DNA from: JBOGFC01 sp050742155
GTDB lineage: Bacteria; Actinomycetota; Acidimicrobiia; Spongiisociales; JALYHC01
Direction of reading: 5' to 3'
NCBI GenBank assembly: GCA_050742155.1
Contig: JBOGFC010000132.1
Location: 1-37,806 of the forward strand
Length of the DNA stretch: 37,806 nt
Shown piece after piece: positions 21,018-29,840 of the stretch. The first letter of the stretch is position 1. Each line of letters begins with the position of its first letter. The translations under genes were made by a program, and so were the position numbers. The notes beneath the pieces were generated by a model. The model did no database searches. It saw only the letters and a list, made by a program, of their open reading frames with translations, and was not told the origin of the DNA.

Positions 21018-22882
21018 TGGGGCGCCGGAGCCGGCCGGCCCTGCTCGCCCTCTTCCTCACCCTGCTGCTGGGATCCGGCGGGCCGGCGTGGGCGCACGCC
21101 TTCCTGGTGCGGACCGATCCCGCCCAGGGAGCCCGGCTCCAGACCGGGCCGCAGGCGGTCGCCTTCCAGTTCAGCGAGCCGGCGGTCTTGGAGACGGCCC
21201 GGGTAGCCGTCCGGAAGGCGTCGGGCGGGGAGCTGGAGGCCGGGACGCTTCGGCCCGAGTCGGAGGGCCGGGTGCTGCGCCTTCCCCTTCCGCCGCTGGA
21301 CGACGGCATCTACCTGGTCTCCTGGCACGTGGTCTCGGCCCGGGACGCCCACCAGTCGGCCGGCGAGTTCGCCTTCGCCGTCGGCGAGGTGGAAGGGGCG
21401 GTGCCGATCTCCAGAGCAGCCGGGCCGCTCTCCTACTCCCTGGCGGTAGCCGGTTGGCTGTTCTTCGTCGGCTTCTCGGTGGCGGTCGGGGCCCTCCTGG
21501 CCGGGCAGTTCCTCCACAGAGAAGACGTCGGCTTGCCTCAGCCGCTCGGCCTGCGGCCCGCCCTGTTGCTGGCGCTCATGGCGGCGGCTGTCTCCTTCCT
21601 CGTCTCGTGGAGGGAGGCGGCATCTTCCTCGGTCGCGTGGCTGGGCGGGCTGGCGGTCGTCTGGCTGGCCATGGCCTCCCTGGCGGTGCCGCTCTCGGCG
21701 CGGGAATGGCTGCCCCTGGCCTTCGTGGCGGCTGGAGGGGTGGCCTGGTCGGCGCGTGGCCACCTGGCGGCAGAGGGCGGGCTGGCGGGCGCGGTGGTCG
21801 ACTTCGCCCACCTGGCGGCGGCCGCGGCCTGGGTCGGGCTGCTCGCCCAGATGGTGCTGGCCCTCTGGCGGGCCCGTCGGTCGACCCCGCCGGGTCTGGT
21901 ATCCATCCTGCGCGCCTACTCGCGGCTGGCCGCCCTGCTGGTCGGCCTGGCAGTGGTGGCCGGGCTGGTCTCGGCGGTGCTCGTGCTGGGGGCGCCCTCC
22001 GACCTGTGGGGGAGCGGCTACGGTCGCTTGCTGGTCGCCAAGGGCACCCTGGTGGCGGTGGCGCTCGTCTTGGCCGTGATCGGCCGGAGGCGCGCCCTGC
22101 CTCGGGCCGACTTCGGGCTCCTCCGCTGGATCACCTCCGCCGAGGTCGGCGCGCTGGCCGTGGTCCTGGCGGCCTCGGCCCTGTTGGCGGGAACGGCCCC
22201 TCCCGCCTCCGGGAGCCCCGAGGCCCTTCTCGGCCCCTCGCCGATCGAGGGCCCCGCCAGCCGAGCGGCCGGGCTGGCGGGGACGATGACCATCGGGGTG
22301 GCGGCCGGGGAAGGCAAACTTCACGTCGAGGCCTTCAGTCCCTCGGGAGGGATCGAGGGGACCGAGGTCACCCTCTCGGCCCGGTTCCCGGACGGCACCG
22401 TCGCCGACCTGCATCCCCGCCCCTGCGGGGCCGGCTGCTTCGCCCAGCACCTGGAGCCGCCCGAAGGCGTCACGAGGCTGTCGATCACCGCCGCCGCCCC
22501 CGGTTGGGAGGGCGGGATCCTGGAGGTGGCTCTTCCCTGGCCTCCCCCCCGGGAGGCCTCGGCACTACTGGAGGAGATGCTCGTCACGATGCGCCGGGTC
22601 GAGTCGCTCGAGCTCGTCGAGGTCGTGAAGAGCGGACCCGAGGCGGTGGGGCGGGCCACCGCCCAGCTCAGTGGACCCCGCTTTCTGGAGGAGGAGGTGT
22701 ACGTGGGAGGCGGGGCGTCGGACGTGCGCTTCCTTCCGGGGGAGGAGCGAGCGTTCCGCCTCTACCTGCCGGGCTCCCGCATGTGGTACGTCTTCTGGCT
22801 CGACGAGCAGAGCCGCATCGAACGGGAGCGGATCGTGAGTCCCGGGCACGAGATCGAGAGAGTGTTCACGTACCCGGGTTGA
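21017..22882 (+). CDS. CopC-CopD fusion protein
   Basis: After a signal peptide, the mature N-terminus AHAFLVRTDPAQGARL begins a CopC copper-binding domain (about residues 26-125), with the N-terminal His and the later HVVSARDAHQSAGEF segment supplying expected ligands. A CopD membrane domain of about eight helices follows (residues 130-390), then an extracytoplasmic domain (about 410-620). This is the YcnJ-like arrangement used for copper import or handling. ATG 21017 overlaps the previous stop (TGATG). In this operon it follows a thiol reductant path (CcdA), which could keep copper ligands reduced. Confidence 0.88.
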   Translation: MGRRSRPALLALFLTLLLGSGGPAWAHAFLVRTDPAQGARLQTGPQAVAFQFSEPAVLETARVAVRKASGGELEAGTLRPESEGRVLRLPLPPLDDGIYLVSWHVVSARDAHQSAGEFAFAVGEVEGAVPISRAAGPLSYSLAVAGWLFFVGFSVAVGALLAGQFLHREDVGLPQPLGLRPALLLALMAAAVSFLVSWREAASSSVAWLGGLAVVWLAMASLAVPLSAREWLPLAFVAAGGVAWSARGHLAAEGGLAGAVVDFAHLAAAAAWVGLLAQMVLALWRARRSTPPGLVSILRAYSRLAALLVGLAVVAGLVSAVLVLGAPSDLWGSGYGRLLVAKGTLVAVALVLAVIGRRRALPRADFGLLRWITSAEVGALAVVLAASALLAGTAPPASGSPEALLGPSPIEGPASRAAGLAGTMTIGVAAGEGKLHVEAFSPSGGIEGTEVTLSARFPDGTVADLHPRPCGAGCFAQHLEPPEGVTRLSITAAAPGWEGGILEVALPWPPPREASALLEEMLVTMRRVESLELVEVVKSGPEAVGRATAQLSGPRFLEEEVYVGGGASDVRFLPGEERAFRLYLPGSRMWYVFWLDEQSRIERERIVSPGHEIERVFTYPG

Positions 22883-22975
22883 CGGCTGGCACTGCGAAGG
22901 TGTTGACAGTCACAAGTGGGTCCTGACTCGGTATTCCCGAGCCGGTCCCTGGTTGCTGAACGGCTGAATTACCTA

Positions 22976-22997
22976 TGAACATTTGAGCTTATATTCA
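22976..22997 (+). promoter_or_regulatory. SmtB/CzrA-type operator
   Basis: TGAACAT (22976-22982) and ATATTCA (22991-22997) form an inverted repeat (6 of 7 positions) around eight bases in an AT-rich patch of otherwise GC-rich DNA, 23 bp before the ArsR gene. ArsR/SmtB zinc sensors use sites with TGAA/TTCA cores. A 22883-22975 leader upstream shows only a weak CTCGG/CCGAG stem. Confidence 0.55.
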
Positions 22998-23020
22998 GAT
23001 AAGGGGTACGGTTTGCATCG

Positions 23021-23404
23021 ATGAGCGAGCACAGTGCCGGTAGGGCTCGAAGCCAGCTGTCCGGCGACCTTCGAGACGTCGAGGCCGTCGAGCCTCGAAT
23101 CTTGGATCCCGACGACGCGTTGGAGCTGGCGCAGCGCTTTCAACTGCTGGCCGACGCCGGAAGGCTTCGGATGGTCTATGCGCTGCTGGAGGCAGGCGAA
23201 ATGTGCGTTGGGGACCTAGCGGCGCTGGTGGGGGCATCGGAGTCCGCCACCAGTCACCAGCTCCGGCAGCTGCGACTGGCCGGGCTGGTGCGAGCCCGCA
23301 GGCAAGGCCGCGAGATGTTCTATCGGGTGGCCGACACCCACGTGCGACTGTTGCTGGATGTTGCCGTGGAGCACTACCTGCACGGACACGAGGACCGGTC
23401 ATGA
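23021..23404 (+). CDS. ArsR/SmtB zinc-sensing repressor
   Basis: The 127-residue protein has a winged helix (ELAQRFQLLADAGRLRMVYALL, then ESATSHQLRQLRLAGLVRARR) and a C-terminal alpha-5 site DTHVRLLLDVAVEHYLHGH. The Asp, His, His, His spacing equals that of CzrA/SmtB (D84, H86, H97, H100), which bind Zn(II) or Co(II). It would release the operator when zinc is high and allow expression of the exporter whose ATG overlaps its stop (ATGA). The single Cys is not part of a thiol site. Confidence 0.9.
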   Translation: MSEHSAGRARSQLSGDLRDVEAVEPRILDPDDALELAQRFQLLADAGRLRMVYALLEAGEMCVGDLAALVGASESATSHQLRQLRLAGLVRARRQGREMFYRVADTHVRLLLDVAVEHYLHGHEDRS

Positions 23405-24306
23405 GTGGCCTCCACGCGCAGGTGTCCGCGCGTGCCGGAGCTCGCCATCTCCGACCCCTCGCGATCGCTTTCGCGTTGGTCGTGGTGTTCATGGTGGTAG
23501 AGGTGATGGCCGGGTTCTGGACCGGTTCACTGGCGCTGTTGTCCGACGCTGGTCACATGGCCACCGACGCGCTCGGCCTTGGCATGGCCCTTGCCGCGAT
23601 CATCGCCGCCAACCGCACCCAGACCCAGGGTCACCGCACCTACGGTCTGTACCGGCTCGAGATCCTGGCGGCCCTCGCCAACGCGGTGCTGTTGTTCGCC
23701 GTCGCCGGCTACGTCCTCTATGAAGCCGGCCGGCGGCTGCGAGACCCATCCGAGGTGTCGGCCGGCCCGATGCTGCTCGTCGCGGTTGCCGGTCTTGGTG
23801 TGAACCTGGTCGGCTGGTGGCTGCTGCGGGAGGGCGCCACCGAGTCGATCAACGTTGAGGGTGCTGCCCTCGAGGTCGTCGCCGATCTGGTCGGATCGAT
23901 CGGGGTAATCGCTGCCGCACTTATCCTGCGGTTGACCGGATGGCAATACGCCGATCCGCTCTTCGGTGCTGCTATCGGCTTGTTCATCCTCCCTCGTGCT
24001 TGGCGGCTCGGCCGTCGAGCCCTCCGGGTTCTCGTCCAAGCCGCTCCCGAAGGGCTCGACCTGGACGAGCTCCGCGGCAGGCTCTCATCGATCGCTGGAG
24101 TCCTCGATGTGCACGACCTTCACGTCTGGACCCTCACCTCCGACATGGATGTCGCCTCCGTCCACCTCATGACTCGCAACGGCGTCGATCCTCACCCCAT
24201 CCTCGATGAAGCCCGAACTCTCCTCCAGCACGAATGCGGCATCGGGCACGCTACCCTCCAAGTCGAACCTGGCACTCACCAGGGCTGCGCCGAGGTGACC
24301 TGGTAA
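23401..24306 (+). CDS. Cation diffusion facilitator (CzcD-like)
   Basis: The 301-residue antiporter has six helices and a C-terminal cytoplasmic domain (LHVWTLTSDMDVASVHL). Helix 2 has the expected site DAGHMATD (Asp49, His52, Asp56). In helix 5, where zinc exporters have HxxxD, this protein reads LEVVADLVGS, that is Glu158 and Asp162. The site is therefore HD-ED instead of HD-HD, which may alter metal choice. The zinc-type sensor in front suggests Zn(II) or Co(II) export. It overlaps the ArsR stop by four bases. Confidence 0.9.
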   Translation: MSGLHAQVSARAGARHLRPLAIAFALVVVFMVVEVMAGFWTGSLALLSDAGHMATDALGLGMALAAIIAANRTQTQGHRTYGLYRLEILAALANAVLLFAVAGYVLYEAGRRLRDPSEVSAGPMLLVAVAGLGVNLVGWWLLREGATESINVEGAALEVVADLVGSIGVIAAALILRLTGWQYADPLFGAAIGLFILPRAWRLGRRALRVLVQAAPEGLDLDELRGRLSSIAGVLDVHDLHVWTLTSDMDVASVHLMTRNGVDPHPILDEARTLLQHECGIGHATLQVEPGTHQGCAEVTW

Positions 24307-24387
24307 GTCGAGGTGAACCTCCGGCCCGCTGGGGCGTGGACCTGGAGCGGACATCGCGCACCTCGGCTCCAACGAGGACATCGGACC

Positions 24388-26259
24388 CTATCGATCCGAA
24401 GGGAGGGCGGCAAGTAGTGACCAGCCCACTCGCAACCAGGGCCGCCCGGGTGATCGACCTGACGGTCGGAGAGCCGACGGGCTCATTTCCTCGACTGGGA
24501 TGGAACCCGTCGGGACGCGGCGCCAGGCGGTAGGCGGGGCAGTCAATCCCAAGAAGTAGTTGAGGCCCTCATCGACCGACGCCGTCATGCCGACGCCCAC
24601 CGCCAGACCGGCCGGGAGCCCGCCCCCAGCCTCGGCGCTGGAGGAGGAGGACACCCACGCCTGCGACTGCCCCGAAGGCATGGTGCACCAGTTCCCGATG
24701 GAACGGGCGGTAGCCGGATCAGGCTCCATCCCAACGAGCCCAACCAGATGGAGCGCGTCGCCGGCTTCCTCTACGAGCGGCAGGAGGAGGCCGCACGTGA
24801 GCGGGAGGAGCAGCTCAGAAGGCGATGCCGACCGCCGTGGTGGTCGAGAAGGTACCAAGGGGATCAGGAGCAGGCTGGCGTCGAGCTCCCTCGACCCCTG
24901 GTACTGGGTGAAGGTGTTTCGCTCCGGGTCGTAGGCCTCCCGGCACACCTGCTCGTGGATGGCCGCCCTGAGTGTGCGCCACCGGTCGACCGGCCCGTCG
25001 AGGCCGAACCGCTCGACGGCCTTGACCGCCCGGTCGAAGGCCACCCAGGCCATCACCTTGGAGTGGGTGAAGTGGCGGCGCGGGCCCCGAACCTCCCAGA
25101 TACCCTGGTCGGGCCGCTCCCAGTTGGCCTCCAGGAACTCCAGGAAGGCTCGCTGGAGGGCCCAGGCGTGCGGCTCGGGTGCGATCCCCGACCGGCGGGC
25201 CACGTGCAGGGCGTCCATGACCTCGCCGTAAACGTCGAGCTGGAACTGGCTGACGGCGGCGTTGCCGATCCTCACCGGCCTCGATCCTTCGTAGCCGGGG
25301 AGCCAAGCGAGCTCGAGCTCGGGGAGGCGGCGCTCCCCGGCGGGTCCGTACATGATCTGCAGCTGCCCCGGGTCTCCGGCCACCGCTCGGAGCAGCCAGT
25401 CTCGCCATGCGCGGGCCTCCTCCGTATAGCCGGTGATCATGAGGGCATACAGGGTGAAGGTGGCGTCGCGGAGCCAGACGTAGCGGTAGTCCCAGTTCCG
25501 CACCCCGCCCAGGCTCTCCGGCAGCGAGGTGGTCGGGGCGGCCACGATGCCCCCGGTCGGCTGGTAGGTCAGGGCCTTGAGGGTGATGCACGAACGGAGC
25601 ACCGCCTCCCGCCACTCGCCCTTGTAGGTGCAGCGGCTGGAACAGGTCCGCCATGCCGCTTCTGTCTCCCGGATGAGGGCCTCCGCACTCGCGGGATCGG
25701 GGAGGGGGTCGTTCGAGGGGAACCAGGTGAGGACGAACGGCACACGTTGTCCCTCGGCGACCGAGAACTCCGCCACGGTGGCGAGGTTCTCCCCCCTCGT
25801 CTCGACCCCGGCCTGCAGGGCGAGGGCGTCCGGCCCCGCCACGGCGAGGAGCGCTCCGTCGACACGCCGCACCCAGGGGACGATCCAGCCGTAGTCGAAG
25901 CGCAGGGTGAGCTCCATCCGCATGGGCACCCGCCCGCGCACCCCTTCCACCACTCGGACGAGGTCGGCGTGTCGATGAGGGTGCGACATGCAGTCGACCA
26001 GGCGCACGACACCCTCCTCCGTTTCGAACTCCGTCTCCAGCACGAGCGTCCCTTCGCGGTAGGTACGGCGAACCCGCCGGATCCCCCCCTTGGGGGAGAC
26101 CAGCCAGCGCCCGTGGCGCTCGTCACCCAGAAGGCCGGCGAACACGGCACCGGAGTCGAAGCGTGGCAGGCACAGCCAGTCGATCGAGCCGTCCCTGCCG
26201 ACCAGCGCCGCGGTGTGGGTGTCGCCCACCATGGCGTAGTCCTCGATCCTGAGCGGCAT
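24388..26259 (-). pseudogene. GH15 glucoamylase/trehalase, C-terminus lost
   Basis: From ATG 26259 the protein follows GH15 family: MPLRIEDYAMVGDTHTAALV, FDSGAVFAGLLGD, the signature GGVRNWDYRYVWLRDATF, then WVAFDRAVKAVERFGL and SRELDASLLLIPLV at about residue 470. After that (near 24855) the expected ending with the catalytic base Glu and EGAFLACSFWL region is absent in all frames. It is replaced by about 155 residues of Ser/Pro/Gly-rich sequence unlike the family. The opposite strand of this tail contains a coding-like stretch (MERVAGFLYERQEEAARE at 24748), so a rearrangement junction near 24850 is likely. The product is probably inactive. Confidence 0.75.
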
Positions 26260-26700
26260 GGCCTCATCCTGGCTTATCCAATCGGCTACCGGCAGGACGT
26301 AACTCGAGCACCCTGGTTAGGAAGAGCCCACCGTGGGCCTGGTGCTGGGGGGTCGGCAGGGCACGGGGCGAGCCAGGCGCCAGCGGGTGAGGAGGTGGGG
26401 AAGCTTCGGACAGGCGGGGAGCAGGTCACCCCGGCAGCTGAAGACACGATGGCCGTGCCCGTCCACCCAGTGGCCGCTGGCTGGGGCCGGACGGCCGTTG
26501 GCCTCGACGAGCTCGGCAGGCACCTCACCTCCTCTGGTGCTCATCGGTTGAGTCGAGGCCGGGAGCGGGAGGTGTCGGACCCACCACCACCCCAAGGCGG
26601 CCCCAGCGGGGCGCTGCTGCCCTTTGACTGGTCCACGGACTCCAGCACGACCGCTCTGCGGTGGGGAGCCTCCGGATAAGGAGCCGGCATCCTGCATGCA
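26260..26700. other. No supported gene
   Basis: This 440-bp stretch upstream of the GH15 gene and downstream of the lipoprotein has open frames on both strands, but none shows a recognisable family, a convincing ribosome site or natural residue composition. It may hold the GH15 promoter or remnants of a rearranged gene. Confidence 0.4.
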
Positions 26701-27051
26701 TCAGGACTCGCCGGCGGCGACCTCCTCGGCTCTGACCACAGCGGGTTGCCCTTCCACCAGCGTCACCCAGAGGCGCCAGCGGCGTTCCTGGCGAACGCCC
26801 TCGAGGGCCACATCCACACGGACCTCGAGGAGCCAGGCCGCCTCGCCGTCCACCTCCGCCCGCCCGGCGTCTACGTCGACCGGAACCGGCTCCGTCTCCA
26901 CCCCGTAGTGTTCGAACAGCCAGCCCTTGGCGACGAACCCGGCCTCCTCGATGGTGAGTGGCCGGGGCGGGCTGGCGGCCTTCGACCCGCAGGCAGAGAC
27001 GAGGATCGCCACCAACAGCACCACGGCGCCCAGCTTGCGCCTCGGCCTCAT
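26701..27051 (-). CDS. Small lipoprotein in mer operon
   Basis: The 116-residue protein has a lipobox signal (AVVLLVAILVSACGS) and a mature domain of about 90 residues with a helix followed by strands (FVAKGWLFEHYGVETEPVPV, then RRWRLWVTLVEGQPAVVRAEE), resembling PepSY/cystatin-like folds only in outline. It starts 5 bp after the merA stop and so is the last gene of the leftward mer operon. No Cys or His cluster for mercury is present apart from the lipid-anchored Cys. Function unknown. Confidence 0.75.
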   Translation of the reverse strand: MRPRRKLGAVVLLVAILVSACGSKAASPPRPLTIEEAGFVAKGWLFEHYGVETEPVPVDVDAGRAEVDGEAAWLLEVRVDVALEGVRQERRWRLWVTLVEGQPAVVRAEEVAAGES

Positions 27052-27056
27052 GCCGC

Positions 27057-28700
27057 TCAGGCGGCGCAGCAGGAGAGCTGCTTCACGTCCTTGCGGAACC
27101 CCTGGGCCGCCAGCTTCAGTCCCTCGGCCATGGTCAGGTAGGGGTGGTAGGTGTCGGCCAGCTCGTCCACCGTGGCGTGGTAGCGGAGGGCCATGATGGC
27201 CCCCTGGATGACGTCGCCCGCTCCTTCGGCCAGGACGTGGGCGCCGAGCAGCTCCCCGGACGCCTCGTCGGCCACCAGCTTGACCAGCCCGGTGGTCTCC
27301 CGGTTGACCTGGGCGCGGGGCACCACCGAGATGGGGAGAACGGAAGAGATCACCGCCCGGCCGTCTGTGCGGGCCTCCTCCTCGGTCATGCCCACCGAGG
27401 CGACCTGGGGCGCGGTGAAGGTCACCCTGGGCACGGTCCGGTACTCGATGCGCCGGTCGGCGCTCCGCAGGGCGTTCTCGGCGGCAATGGAGCCCTGGCG
27501 CGCTGCCACGTAGACGAACTGGGGGGCGGTGGTGCAGTCCCCGGCCGCCCACACCTTGGGGTTGGAGGTGGCCATCTGGTCGTCGACCACTACGTGGCCG
27601 CGCGGATCGGTCGCCACCCCGGCCGCCTCGAGGCCTAGCCCCTCGGTCTGGGCACGCCGCCCGGTGGCCATGAGCAGGTGGTGGGCCTCCAGGCGCCTCA
27701 CCCTCCCCTCGACCTCCACCTCCAGCCAGGCCCGGTCGCCCTCCCGGCCCGCCTCGGTGGCCTTGGCCGAGGTGATCAGCTCACCCCCCTGGCCCTTCAG
27801 GTGGTCGGCCAGGGCCTCCGAGATCTCTGGCTCCTCGAAGGGGGCGATGCGTGGGAGGACCTCCACGAAGGTCACCCGGGATCCCAGGTGCAAGAAGAGC
27901 TGGCCCAGCTCGAGGCCGATGGCATTGGCCCCCACAACCAGAAGCTCCTCGGGGAGCTCGGTGAGCTCCAGGGCGGTTGTGGAGGTCAGGTAGCCGGTCT
28001 CCGCCAGGCCGGGGATGGGCGGGACCCAGGGAGCGGCCCCGGTGGCCACCAGGTAGGCGGCGGCCGTGACCGGCTGCCCGTCCACCTCCACGGCGTCCGG
28101 TCCGACGAACCGTCCCTGGCCGGAGATGACCTCGAAGCCGTGCAGGTCCGCTAGGTCCTCGTACTTCTCCTTGCGCATGGCCTGCACCAGCTCGTCCTTT
28201 TGGGCCACCAGGGTCTGAAGGTCGACCTTGCCGTCCCGGAACTCCATTCCCGAGAAGTGGTGGTGGGTGGCCTGCCAGTAGAGCTCGGCGGGACGGAGGA
28301 GGGCCTTGGAGGGAACGCAGCCCACGTTGACGCAGGTGCCGCCGATGGTGTGCCGCTCGACCAACGCCACTCGGGCGCCCAGCTCCCGGGCGGTGATGGC
28401 CGCCGCGAAGGCGGCCGAACCGGAGCCGATCACCAAGAGGTCGTAGTCGCCCTCCTGGAAGGCGGGGATCTGGGACGCGTCGGGGGCCTCTGCCGAGGTT
28501 CCCACCAGCTTGTAGCCGACCTCCTGGAGGGCCTGGGCAGCCCGCTGCGGGGAGAAGTCGGCAGCCCTCCCCTCCGCCCTTCCCCGCCGCCAGTCGGCCC
28601 GTACGTCCTCCAGGCCGGCCCACTCCAGGGTCTTGGAGACCGTGATCTCGCAGTGGTCGCAGGTCATCCCCTCGATGTCGAGGCGGATCCTCTCGCTCAT
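27057..28700 (-). CDS. merA: Mercuric reductase MerA with HMA domain
   Basis: The 547-residue flavoenzyme reduces Hg(II) to volatile Hg(0) using NADPH. An N-terminal heavy-metal domain (GMTCDHC, Cys14 and Cys17) would deliver mercury. The FAD domain starts DYDLLVIGSGSAAFAAA; the redox pair is GGTCVNVGCVPSK (Cys123, Cys128); the interface region has the MerA phrase YHPYLTMAEGLKLAAQ; the C-terminal mercury-binding pair is SCCAA (Cys544, Cys545). All catalytic cysteines are present. It lies 41 bp after the ArsR-type regulator and is followed by a small lipoprotein. Confidence 0.96.
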   Translation of the reverse strand: MSERIRLDIEGMTCDHCEITVSKTLEWAGLEDVRADWRRGRAEGRAADFSPQRAAQALQEVGYKLVGTSAEAPDASQIPAFQEGDYDLLVIGSGSAAFAAAITARELGARVALVERHTIGGTCVNVGCVPSKALLRPAELYWQATHHHFSGMEFRDGKVDLQTLVAQKDELVQAMRKEKYEDLADLHGFEVISGQGRFVGPDAVEVDGQPVTAAAYLVATGAAPWVPPIPGLAETGYLTSTTALELTELPEELLVVGANAIGLELGQLFLHLGSRVTFVEVLPRIAPFEEPEISEALADHLKGQGGELITSAKATEAGREGDRAWLEVEVEGRVRRLEAHHLLMATGRRAQTEGLGLEAAGVATDPRGHVVVDDQMATSNPKVWAAGDCTTAPQFVYVAARQGSIAAENALRSADRRIEYRTVPRVTFTAPQVASVGMTEEEARTDGRAVISSVLPISVVPRAQVNRETTGLVKLVADEASGELLGAHVLAEGAGDVIQGAIMALRYHATVDELADTYHPYLTMAEGLKLAAQGFRKDVKQLSCCAA

Positions 28701-28741
28701 GTCCTCGCTCCCTTCTTGCTTGTCGAAGGCCGAAGCTCCCC

Positions 28742-29092
28742 TTAGGCGGTCCGCCGGCAGGCGGCGATCTCGGCCTCATTCGCCTCCAGGAACACCTTGG
28801 CGATGTCCAGGAGGGCGATCACCTTGGGGGAAGCCACCCGGTAGCGCACCAGGCGGCCCTCCCGCTCGGCCTCCACGAACCCGCACCAGGTCAAGCAGGC
28901 CAAGTGCTGGGAGACCTGGCCCTGGGAGAGGCCGACAGCCCGGACGAGTTCCTTCTGGTAGCGGGGCCGCTCCAGGAGAAGCTCGATGATGCGGAGGCGG
29001 GTGGCATCGCCCAGGGCCCGGAACAGCTTGGCCACCAGCTCGCTATCCGGTAGGGGAATCGCCTGAGGCTCCACGATGGCCGGCCGTCCCAC
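28742..29092 (-). CDS. CmtR-like ArsR mercury/cadmium/lead sensor
   Basis: The 116-residue winged-helix repressor (LFRALGDATRLRIIELLL, SQGQVSQHLACLTWCGFVEAEREG) has Cys66 and Cys70 in the DNA-reading helix and Cys112 near the end. This three-cysteine spacing matches CmtR (C57, C61, C102), which binds Cd/Pb, and the ArsR-type MerR of Streptomyces mer operons. GTG 29092 was chosen because AAAGGAG lies 6 bases upstream; the longer reading would start inside the promoter. It probably represses itself and merA through the palindromic site at 29108. Confidence 0.88.
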   Translation of the reverse strand: MGRPAIVEPQAIPLPDSELVAKLFRALGDATRLRIIELLLERPRYQKELVRAVGLSQGQVSQHLACLTWCGFVEAEREGRLVRYRVASPKVIALLDIAKVFLEANEAEIAACRRTA

Positions 29093-29107
29093 GTGGCTCT
29101 CCTTTCG

Positions 29108-29125
29108 TATTGGGGTTTCCCTATG
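29108..29125. promoter_or_regulatory. Candidate ArsR operator A
   Basis: TATTGG, six bases, CCTATG: a partial palindrome 16 bp upstream of the ArsR start. It shares the form xATTGG-N6-CCwATG with a perfect copy at 29790-29807, in front of the sigma factor gene, so one regulator may bind both. Confidence 0.5.
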
Positions 29126-29146
29126 GTAGCCGAACAACTCCATCCC

Positions 29147-29792
29147 CTACACGATTCCCTCTGGCGTCACTCGGTAGGAGCCCGGACCGCAGGCCGGGCA
29201 TGACAGTGCCTCCTCGAGCGAGTCCCGTAGAGCTACTCGCGCCCGGCGGAGGCGGGCCTTGACCGCGTCCCGGGAGATGCCGAGACGCTCCGCCGTCTGC
29301 TGGGTGGAGAGCCCCCACCCGAGGCGGAGCAGCACCACGGCCTGCTGGGAGTCCGGGAGCTCCCGGAGGGCCAGGGCGGTGCGGCAGGCGGCCACCGACA
29401 AGTCGAAGGAGTGCTCCCCGGCCCCGGTTGCCTCGGAGGAGGGGACCTGCTCTTCCAGCTGGGCGGCTGTGCCCCGCCGACGACGCCGCACGTCGAGGCA
29501 GGTATGGCGGGCCACCGAAAAGATCCAGGTGCTGAGCGACGAGTCTCCCCCGGAAGCGGGGAAGGCCGTCCAGGATGCGCAGGGCGATCTCCTGGTAGGC
29601 GTCCTCGACTTCGCCGGGCAGGACCATGCGGTGGGCACAGCTCCAGAGTCGGCTCTCGTAGCGACGAAAGATCTCCGCAAGCCAGCGACGATCTCCCAGG
29701 TCGGGCCGCCTGGCCTGCTCCTCGTCGCTCGGGCCGACGGCATCTGCGCTCGGCCTGGAGAGCTGCTCTGCCTGGAGCACTTGACGTGTCAT
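29147..29792 (-). pseudogene. ECF sigma factor, frameshifted
   Basis: From ATG 29792 the first frame has sigma region 2 (RRYESRLWSCAHRMVLPGEVEDAYQEIALRIL). At the C5 run 29547-29551 the homology passes to another frame: STWIFSVARHTCLDVRRR, then region 4 LPDSQQAVVLLRLGWGLS and TAERLGISRDAVKARLRRAR. Adding one base would restore a protein of about 215 residues. It ends with an unusual CPAC motif (SCPACGPGSYRV), which could bind metal. It is encoded in front of the ArsR-merA operon in the same direction. It is either a true frameshift or a homopolymer read error. Confidence 0.8.
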
Positions 29793-29807
29793 TGGGTAAT
29801 ACCAATG
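29790..29807. promoter_or_regulatory. Candidate ArsR operator B
   Basis: CATTGG-GTAATA-CCAATG is a perfect palindrome with 6-bp arms. It overlaps the ATG of the sigma factor gene and lies 33 bp before the MerF-like gene on the other strand, so it could control both directions. Confidence 0.6.
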
Positions 29808-29840
29808 CTACCATGACGGCTCCCCCAGCGAGGAGCCCGA

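Noticed and set aside
24748..26679. A 643-residue open frame on the plus strand
   Set aside because: It lies antisense to the GH15 gene, which has clear family motifs; the plus-strand product is rich in Arg/Gly/Pro and matches nothing. Only its first 30-40 residues, beyond the GH15 homology, might be real.
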